Positions 59,393 to 64,000 of a stretch of DNA of 64,000 nt are shown piece by piece. Source of the DNA: Wenjunlia vitaminophila DSM 41686 (lineage in GTDB: Bacteria; Actinomycetota; Actinomycetes; Streptomycetales; Streptomycetaceae); assembly GCF_000380165.1 (NCBI RefSeq), contig NZ_KB904647.1, forward strand, positions 188-64,187. The letters run 5' to 3'. The position numbers and the translations under genes are program-made. Under the pieces are notes generated by a model. It did no database searches. It saw only the letters and a list, made by a program, of their open reading frames with translations, and had not been told where the DNA came from. Positions within the stretch are counted from its first letter, which is position 1. Each line of letters starts with the position of its first letter.

Positions 59393-60214
59393 TCAGGGAT
59401 CGAGCTCGGACCGGCTCCGCTCGTCGAACACGGCGATGGTCTTCGCCGTCACCGGCCCCGGGGCCCCCGCCAGTTCCCTGTCGTCCACCCGGTGCACGGC
59501 CTGCACATCGCGCAGCGAGGACGTCAGCATGATCTCCTCCGCCTCGGCCAGCACCTCCAGTGGGAGGTCCGCCTCCTGGGCGTCGGTCCACTCGAGCACC
59601 AACTCCCGGGTGATCCCGGCGAGGCAGCCGGCGTCCAGCGGCGGGGTCAGCAGACGCCCTCCCACCACCACGAACACGTTGGTGCCCGTGCCCTCGCACA
59701 GCCGGCCCACGGTGTTGCCGAACAGGGCCTCGGAGGCTCCGCGCTGCTGGGCCCGGGCCAGGGCGACCGCGTTCTCCGCGTATGAGGTGGACTTCAGGCC
59801 GGCCAACGCGCCGCGCTCGTTGCGCGGCCAGGGCACGGTGATCGCCGCGGTGCTGTCCGGTCTGCGGCCGACCGGCCCGCCGGACACCACCAGGGTGGGC
59901 GCGGCGGTCCCGCGCGCCGAGCCCAACGGCCCCGGCCCACCGGTGTACGTCACCCGCAACCTGCCGTGGGCGACGGGCTCGGCCCCGAGCACCTCGGCGC
60001 AGGCGTGGCGCACCTCGTCCAGGTCCGGTTCCGGCAGGCCGAGCCCCCGGGCGGACCTGGCCAGTCTGCGCAGGTGCCGGGTGAGCGCGAACGCCCGCGC
60101 CTGCACGATCTTCATCGTCTCGAAGACGCCGTCCCCGACGGTCAGCCCGTGGTCGAAGACGGACACCACGGCGCTTTCGGTGTCCCTCAGGGCACCGTCC
60201 ACCCAGACCCTCAT
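59393..60214 (-). CDS. class IV aminotransferase (aminodeoxychorismate lyase type)
   Basis: A 273-residue PLP enzyme of fold type IV. LKSTSYAENAVAL (about 139-151) contains the PLP lysine, EGTGTNVFVV the phosphate loop, and the N-terminal VFDHGLTVGDGVFETMKI is standard. The small size and motif choice favour aminodeoxychorismate lyase (PabC, p-aminobenzoate synthesis) over branched-chain aminotransferase. ATG 60214. Confidence 0.85.
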   Translation of the reverse strand: MRVWVDGALRDTESAVVSVFDHGLTVGDGVFETMKIVQARAFALTRHLRRLARSARGLGLPEPDLDEVRHACAEVLGAEPVAHGRLRVTYTGGPGPLGSARGTAAPTLVVSGGPVGRRPDSTAAITVPWPRNERGALAGLKSTSYAENAVALARAQQRGASEALFGNTVGRLCEGTGTNVFVVVGGRLLTPPLDAGCLAGITRELVLEWTDAQEADLPLEVLAEAEEIMLTSSLRDVQAVHRVDDRELAGAPGPVTAKTIAVFDERSRSELDP

Positions 60215-60387
60215 CGACTGCTCCTCGCCGTGTCCTCGACGCGTTGTCCGCGATGACGTTACCTCTGTGCCCGCCGGGGCCCCAGCCTTTGTGCCGCCGG
60301 GGCGCCGGGCACCGCCGGAACGGCGCGCGTCCGTTCCGGCCGTCCCCCGCGGCCGGCTGCCCCGGCGGCGTCCTGGGAAAACAGAAT

Positions 60388-60415
60388 TTGAGCTGGCCGG
60401 GGAATCCGCTAGAGT
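60388..60415 (+). promoter_or_regulatory. probable promoter of the tRNA cluster
   Basis: TTGAGC (60388-60393) and TAGAGT (60410-60415) with a 16-base spacer lie 48 bases ahead of tRNA-Gly, in an unusually A/T-containing stretch. Both elements fit the housekeeping sigma factor. Confidence 0.6.
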
Positions 60416-60463
60416 TCAACACGTCACCAGGGCACACGCACAAACGCCCGGACAGTGGCACAC

Positions 60464-60536
60464 GCGGACGTGGCTCAGTTGGTAGAGCATCACCTTGCCA
60501 AGGTGAGGGTCGCGGGTTCGAATCCCGTCGTCCGCT
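60464..60536 (+). tRNA. tRNA-Gly (anticodon GCC)
   Basis: 73-nucleotide cloverleaf: acceptor GCGGACG pairing with CGTCCGC, discriminator T, anticodon loop TTGCCAA in a CACCT/AGGTG stem, GTTCGAATC T-arm. First of four tRNA genes in a row. CCA is not encoded. Confidence 0.96.
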
Positions 60537-60560
60537 CGATGGGGGTCGAGGACCCCCCTC

Positions 60561-60631
60561 GGTGGAGTGGCCGAGAGGCGAGGCAACGGCCTGCAAAGCC
60601 GTCTACACGGGTTCAAATCCCGTCTCCACCT
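60561..60631 (+). tRNA. tRNA-Cys (anticodon GCA)
   Basis: 71-nucleotide cloverleaf with acceptor GGTGGAG/CTCCACC, discriminator T, and anticodon loop CTGCAAA in the ACGGC/GCCGT stem. 24 bases after tRNA-Gly, so probably in one transcript. Confidence 0.96.
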
Positions 60632-60685
60632 CTGCGGATCTGATCGTGTCCGGCGGTGTGTTCGCTCGGGCGATCGGTTCTGTGG

Positions 60686-60757
60686 GGGCGATTAGCTCAG
60701 TGGGAGAGCGCTACCTTGACACGGTAGAGGTCACTGGTTCAATCCCAGTATCGCCCA
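60686..60757 (+). tRNA. tRNA-Val (anticodon GAC)
   Basis: 72 nucleotides plus a genomic CCA at 60758-60760. Acceptor GGGCGAT/ATCGCCC, anticodon loop TTGACAC in CTACC/GGTAG. Reads GUC and GUU. Confidence 0.96.
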
Positions 60758-60802
60758 CCATGTCCTGTCCGGTCACGGCCGGCGAGCATGGCTGACCAGC
60801 AC

Positions 60803-60874
<72 letters not shown>

Positions 60875-60906
60875 CCCGGAGTTCGCGCTCTGCGCGTACG
60901 GTGTTG

Positions 60907-60937
60907 AGCCGCGGGTACGGAAACCGTACCCGCGGCT
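60907..60937 (+). terminator. terminator of the tRNA cluster
   Basis: A 14-bp perfect stem (60907-60920 with 60924-60937), AAA loop, followed by TTC, 32 bases after the last tRNA. Confidence 0.85.
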
Positions 60938-61206
60938 TTCTGCTGTCCATGGACGTGCCCACGGCGCGTTCGACTTCGCCGGCAGGCTCCGTACGCGCCA
61001 CGGCGTCCCCCGGCCGGGTCCCCCGCCGCAGCGCCAGCCCTTCAGCCCCAGCCCCGCGGCCCCTCAGCCCCAGCCCCGCAGACCAGCCGGCGCAGACCCG
61101 TGCGGGGCCGCGCCGGCCGATGTGGTCGCTCGCCGAGCGCCCGGGGTCCCGGCGGGCTTCGGGCCGTTCGGGCTTCGGGCCCCGCCAGGAGGTCCCCAGG
61201 ACTCGA
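60938..61206. other. gene-free region after the tRNA cluster
   Basis: Very C-rich on the plus strand. CAGCCCCAGCCCCGC occurs twice, 22 bases apart. No frame has both a ribosome-binding site and family resemblance; frames that run back over the tRNAs are artefacts. Confidence 0.5.
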
Positions 61207-61479
61207 TCAGGAGGAGAAGAGCATCCTGCCGAAGCTCCGGTGGTGGTGACCCCGGTGGCCGCTGTGCACCGCACCCCAGGCGGGGGCGGCCGGCGCGGCC
61301 GGGTACGCGGGTGGGGCGGCCGGCGGCGGAGGCTGCTGGACCCACTGCGACTCCAACTGGGTCAGCGCCTCCAACTCGCCGTAGTCCAGGAAGATCCCCC
61401 GGCACCCGCCGCACTGCTCGATCTGCACACCGCTGCGGTTGTACGTCTGCATCAACCCGTGACACTTGGGGCACTGCAT
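61207..61479 (-). CDS. TFIIB-type zinc-ribbon protein
   Basis: A 90-residue protein with a zinc ribbon in the first 30 residues (Cys3, Cys6, Cys23, Cys26; CGGCRGIFLDYGELEAL is typical of the zf-TFIIB group), a Pro/Ala-rich linker and a His-rich tail (HSGHRGHHHRSFGR). ATG 61479 with AGGAGC upstream. A role in nucleic-acid or protein binding is likely, but the target is unknown. Confidence 0.87.
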   Translation of the reverse strand: MQCPKCHGLMQTYNRSGVQIEQCGGCRGIFLDYGELEALTQLESQWVQQPPPPAAPPAYPAAPAAPAWGAVHSGHRGHHHRSFGRMLFSS

Positions 61480-61517
61480 GCTGTATCAGCTCCTCACGCC
61501 AACATGCGCCGGCCGGT

Positions 61518-62447
61518 TCACCCGGACGGCGGTGTCCTCACCTTACGCGCGTGCCGTGTCGGGGCTCCGGAGGTGAGTCCGGCGATCCGTTCACAGGCTG
61601 CGACCAGCGCCTGGTCCACCTCGTCCAGGGGCCGGCCCTCCCGCCGGGCCCGGACCACGGAGAGCGCCGCGGACTGCACGGTCAGTGCCCGGGCCGGCAC
61701 GTCCAGTACCGGCCAGGGGTCCTCCCCGCGCGGCGGCACCGCGGGACCGCCGGTGTCCTGGTAGGCGGTGAGCAGCCGGACCCACAGTTCCGGGGCCAGC
61801 AACCCGGTTGCGTACCAGGCGGCGGGGCGGGCCAGGTCCCAGGCCGGGTCGCCCACGCCCAGGTCGTCCACGTCGATCAGCCGCCACTGTCCGGGGGGCA
61901 CCCGGACCAACTGCCCCAGGTGGAGGTCGCCGTGCACCAACACGTCCCGATCGGGTGGCGTCCCCTGGCCACGTGCCCAGCCCGGCAGTCCGGCCGCGGC
62001 CCGGCGCACCACGGCGGAGGAGGTGTCCTGGGCCACCGCGCCCAACCGCTGCAGTGCCCGCGCCACCTTGGCCGGCCCGCGCATGGGGGGCGGCGTCCCC
62101 GGCAACGAGTCCAACGGCACCGAGTGGAGCCGGGCCAGCAGCCGACCGGCCTCCGCCCAGGGCGCGGCCTCCGGGTCCCCGGAACCGACCGGCTCGCCGT
62201 ACGGCCACAGGGTGACCCGGCGGCCCCGCACCCATCCGGGCCGTCGCTGCCGCACCGGTGGGAGCAGCACGCCTGGCAGTGTCGAGGCCACCGCCAGGCG
62301 GGCGTCGAGCCCTGCCTGGTCGGTGTCGGCGGCGTGGGCCTTGGCGACCAGGTCCCCGACCCGGACCACCACGGAGTCGTCGCGCTGGGCCAGCACGACC
62401 GGCTCGCCGCCCAGCATCCGTGCGAGTTCGCCCACCAGCCCGTTCAT
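61518..62447 (-). CDS. aminoglycoside phosphotransferase-family protein
   Basis: A 309-residue APH/choline-kinase-fold protein with the catalytic loop VLVHGDLHLGQLV and the metal-binding IDVDDLGVGDPAWDLARPA. The N-lobe is short with RDDSVVVRVGDLVAKAH. Substrate unknown; homologues in housekeeping chromosome regions are usually not resistance genes. ATG 62447 chosen over an ATG 14 codons upstream because the latter adds no conserved sequence. Confidence 0.85.
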   Translation of the reverse strand: MNGLVGELARMLGGEPVVLAQRDDSVVVRVGDLVAKAHAADTDQAGLDARLAVASTLPGVLLPPVRQRRPGWVRGRRVTLWPYGEPVGSGDPEAAPWAEAGRLLARLHSVPLDSLPGTPPPMRGPAKVARALQRLGAVAQDTSSAVVRRAAAGLPGWARGQGTPPDRDVLVHGDLHLGQLVRVPPGQWRLIDVDDLGVGDPAWDLARPAAWYATGLLAPELWVRLLTAYQDTGGPAVPPRGEDPWPVLDVPARALTVQSAALSVVRARREGRPLDEVDQALVAACERIAGLTSGAPTRHARKVRTPPSG

Positions 62448-62585
62448 CGCGCCAGTAGACCACGCCCGACAACCCGACACCTCCCCCAAGGTGCCGGGTT
62501 GCCTGCCGTCCGTCGCACCCCCGTCCCCACGGGGCTGCCGGTTCCTTCCCGCCCGGTCCGTGAACCGGGCTTCGGGGGCGCCTCG

Positions 62586-62792
62586 TCAGCGCCCCATCGT
62601 CCCGGCCACGGACGACGCCTGCATGACCACCTGGTCCCATCCTCCGAAGACCACGGCGAGCAGGGCGGCGAGCGGCACCACCATGGCCGCGGCCACCAGG
62701 GGGTGCCGGGTACCGGAGGCGGTGACACCGAACGTCCCGGCGCTGTGGGGACGGCTGCCGCGCCCCGCCCTGCCGGACTTGCCCATCGTCAT
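62586..62792 (-). CDS. small basic membrane protein
   Basis: A 68-residue protein from ATG 62792 (or ATG 62786), with GAGGAGA about ten bases upstream. Basic Gly/Arg/Ser-rich N-terminus, then one membrane helix (about 32-52, AAAMVVPLAALLAVVFGG). No family recognised; kept because codon use, start site and hydrophobic profile are coherent. Confidence 0.55.
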   Translation of the reverse strand: MTMGKSGRAGRGSRPHSAGTFGVTASGTRHPLVAAAMVVPLAALLAVVFGGWDQVVMQASSVAGTMGR

Positions 62793-63415
62793 CGCCGCTG
62801 GTCTCCTCGGTTCCCGCCGCCCACCGCGGCACGGTGCCGCGGGTCGGTCGTCGTCAGGTGCGTCCGGCGGCGGGCGGGGGACCTCGGGGGATGAGAGCGC
62901 CGCCCACCGCCTGACCACAAGGCTAGGCACGGCTGAGCCGTTGATCGTCATGCCGTCGTACCGCTTCGCGGGCATCCCCGAGGATGAGCGTTCGACCCAT
63001 GGCGTACTCCCCTGGGTGGAGGTGGTGGTGATCCGCACAGGGATCTCCCGGAGGGGACCGCACGACCGGGCGCGGGCGGGGCTGCCGGTGGTGCCGCGGC
63101 GGCGGCGCACGGGGGCCTCCCTCGTTCGGGGAACCCGCGGTGTCGGAGCGGTCACCTCATCGGGGAGTCGGCGCATCGGCCTTCGGGCCTGTTATTTGAA
63201 CCCAGCGGGGGCTGTACGGCTCCGCTGGCGAGCGGGGAACGCGGTGCTCCCCCGCGGACGGGTGCGGACGGGTGCGGACGGGTGACGGTACGCCACGGGC
63301 CCTACCCCCGGCCCCCGAGCGGTCCGGGGGCCAAGCGACCCGCACGGCCGTTCACCGCGGGGCGCGGCGCCGGTGCGCCGACGCCGCGCCCCCACCTCCG
63401 TCCGCCGGAGCCCGG
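62793..63415. other. gene-free region with tandem repeat
   Basis: 623 bases without a gene I can support. A 25-codon minus-strand frame with AGGGGAG upstream (ATG near 63002) ends in TAG inside the region and matches nothing. Tandem repeats at 63255-63284 are annotated separately. An inverted repeat ACGGCT-C-AGCCGT lies near 62929-62941. Confidence 0.5.
63255..63284. repeat. three tandem copies of a 10-bp unit
   Basis: CGGACGGGTG occurs three times without a mismatch, followed by a diverging partial copy. No coding frame uses it. Confidence 0.9.
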
Positions 63416-63664
63416 TCAGTCCGACGACGCGGGAGCCTCCCCCTCGGCGTCACGCGGCACCGGCTGCTCGACCAGGGCGAGCACGCGGTTCTGCATGAAC
63501 CGCGCCGTGCGCACCACCGACCCGCTGCGCGTGACCTCGCTCACCTCCACGACGCCGCGGCGCACCGCGGTCTCCACCCTGCGCCCTGCCCTCGTCGCCA
63601 GCACTTCGTAGGTCCTCGTCGTGTCCCCCGCGTCCACGACTATCTCCACACGGTCACCCTTCAT
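63416..63664 (-). CDS. conserved small actinobacterial protein
   Basis: From ATG 63664 (behind AAGGGGG) an 82-residue protein starting MKGDRVEIVVDAGDTTRTYEV and rich in beta strands, with VSEVTRSGSVVRTARFMQNRVLALVE. Similar short proteins occur in actinomycetes; I recall no function. No membrane segment or metal motif. Confidence 0.7.
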   Translation of the reverse strand: MKGDRVEIVVDAGDTTRTYEVLATRAGRRVETAVRRGVVEVSEVTRSGSVVRTARFMQNRVLALVEQPVPRDAEGEAPASSD

Positions 63665-63916
63665 GCCGTCAAACCCCCTTGAATGACGGGCCGATGGGCA
63701 CGAGTCGGCCTGCTCCTGGAGAGGTCCCCGTCCGGTGTGCCCTGTTCCTTCAGGATCGCACCCGCCACTGACATTCCCGCTCGGCGCACGCGCGTTGCGC
63801 ATCAGCACACCGGCAGACCAGTCCGTAAGCTGTGCCACGTCAGACGGACCGGCCGGAAGCGACCTCCTCAACGGGGGCAGGGGGCGAAGCCTTCCCGCCG
63901 AAGGCAGGGGAAGGAC
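63665..63916. other. divergent region ahead of the kinase gene
   Basis: 252 bases between the small protein and the kinase gene. No clear promoter, but GGGGAAGGAC at 63906-63915 is the kinase ribosome-binding site. Confidence 0.45.
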
Positions 63917-64000
63917 ATGACGATGATGCGGCTCCGGCGCGAGGATCCGCGGGTCGTCGGCTCTTTCCGGTTGCACCGGCGGCTGGGCACGGGCGGGATG
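63917..64000 (+). CDS. serine/threonine protein kinase, N-terminus only
   Basis: 28 codons from ATG 63917 to the window edge. The end of the fragment, SFRLHRRLGTGGM (16-28), is the nucleotide-binding glycine loop of actinobacterial Ser/Thr kinases (consensus Y-R-L-x3-LGxGGMG). The rest lies beyond the window. Confidence 0.75.
   Translation, partial: MTMMRLRREDPRVVGSFRLHRRLGTGGM

Noticed and set aside
61518-62447. Aminoglycoside resistance gene
   Set aside because: It has the phosphotransferase fold motifs but no features tying it to a drug, and lies among core genes.

Overview
The window is high-GC chromosomal DNA from a sporulating actinomycete of Streptomyces type, most likely Streptomycetaceae. 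The evidence is a near-canonical BldD carrying both c-di-GMP-binding signatures, the sporulation protein SsgB, PIM-lipid genes, very high GC at third codon positions, frequent GTG starts, and a gene order (pyr-bldD-nusB-efp-aro-alaS-rpsD-aspS-hisS-relA-secDF-ruv-pdx-pim-thrS-ssgB) that matches the conserved Streptomyces core chromosome as I remember it. Species cannot be told from the sequence. No insertion sequence, prophage, CRISPR array, rRNA or biosynthetic cluster is visible.

Layout: 1-2.3 kb holds the minus-strand pyrimidine genes pyrR-pyrB-pyrC (pyrC runs off the left edge), with a PyrR-type RNA hairpin ahead of pyrR. bldD (2.6-3.1 kb, plus) follows a promoter containing an exact BldD box. 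From 3.2 to 17.6 kb a long minus-strand block carries nusB-efp, an M24 peptidase-like gene, a P-loop gene, the shikimate genes aroQ-aroB-aroK-aroC-aroE, mltG-ruvX-alaS with two small membrane-protein genes, and rpsD. From 17.9 to 24 kb come rarA, a VKOR-family gene, aspS-hisS and a metallo-hydrolase. A short plus-strand stretch (24-27 kb) has a membrane-anchored cyclophilin, a DUF349 coiled-coil protein and TrmO. From 27 to 42.5 kb the minus strand carries relA-apt-secF-secD-yajC, ruvB-ruvA-ruvC, yebC, pdxT-pdxS and the phosphatidylinositol mannoside genes pgsA-acyltransferase-pimA. An EF-G-like GTPase, a membrane protein, a HIT protein, a mycothiol-type protein and thrS follow to 50.4 kb.

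The right end (50.6-64 kb) is more accessory: an uncharacterised gene coupled to a DUF4365 gene; a MarR regulator coupled to a DUF3179 membrane protein behind a four-copy operator-like array; two tRNA-Val(CAC); a PGPGW protein and ssgB; a CGNR zinc-finger regulator; a thioredoxin-like protein; a GNAT; a class IV aminotransferase; a cluster of tRNA-Gly, tRNA-Cys and two tRNA-Val(GAC); small zinc-finger, phosphotransferase and membrane proteins; and the first 28 codons of a Ser/Thr kinase.

Most genes are housekeeping: nucleotide and aromatic amino acid synthesis, tRNA charging, stringent response, protein export, recombination, vitamin B6 and cell-envelope lipids. Tight 1- or 4-bp overlaps (ATGA, GTGA, TGATG) define the operons. 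The points most worth following are: 111 consecutive pyrC codons ending only in G or T, next to normal C/G-ending genes; the 15-bp-period operator array ahead of marR, with the only TTA leucine codon I could find in the window in the gene it controls; an M24 peptidase-like protein with substituted metal ligands; and the DUF4365 gene pair.
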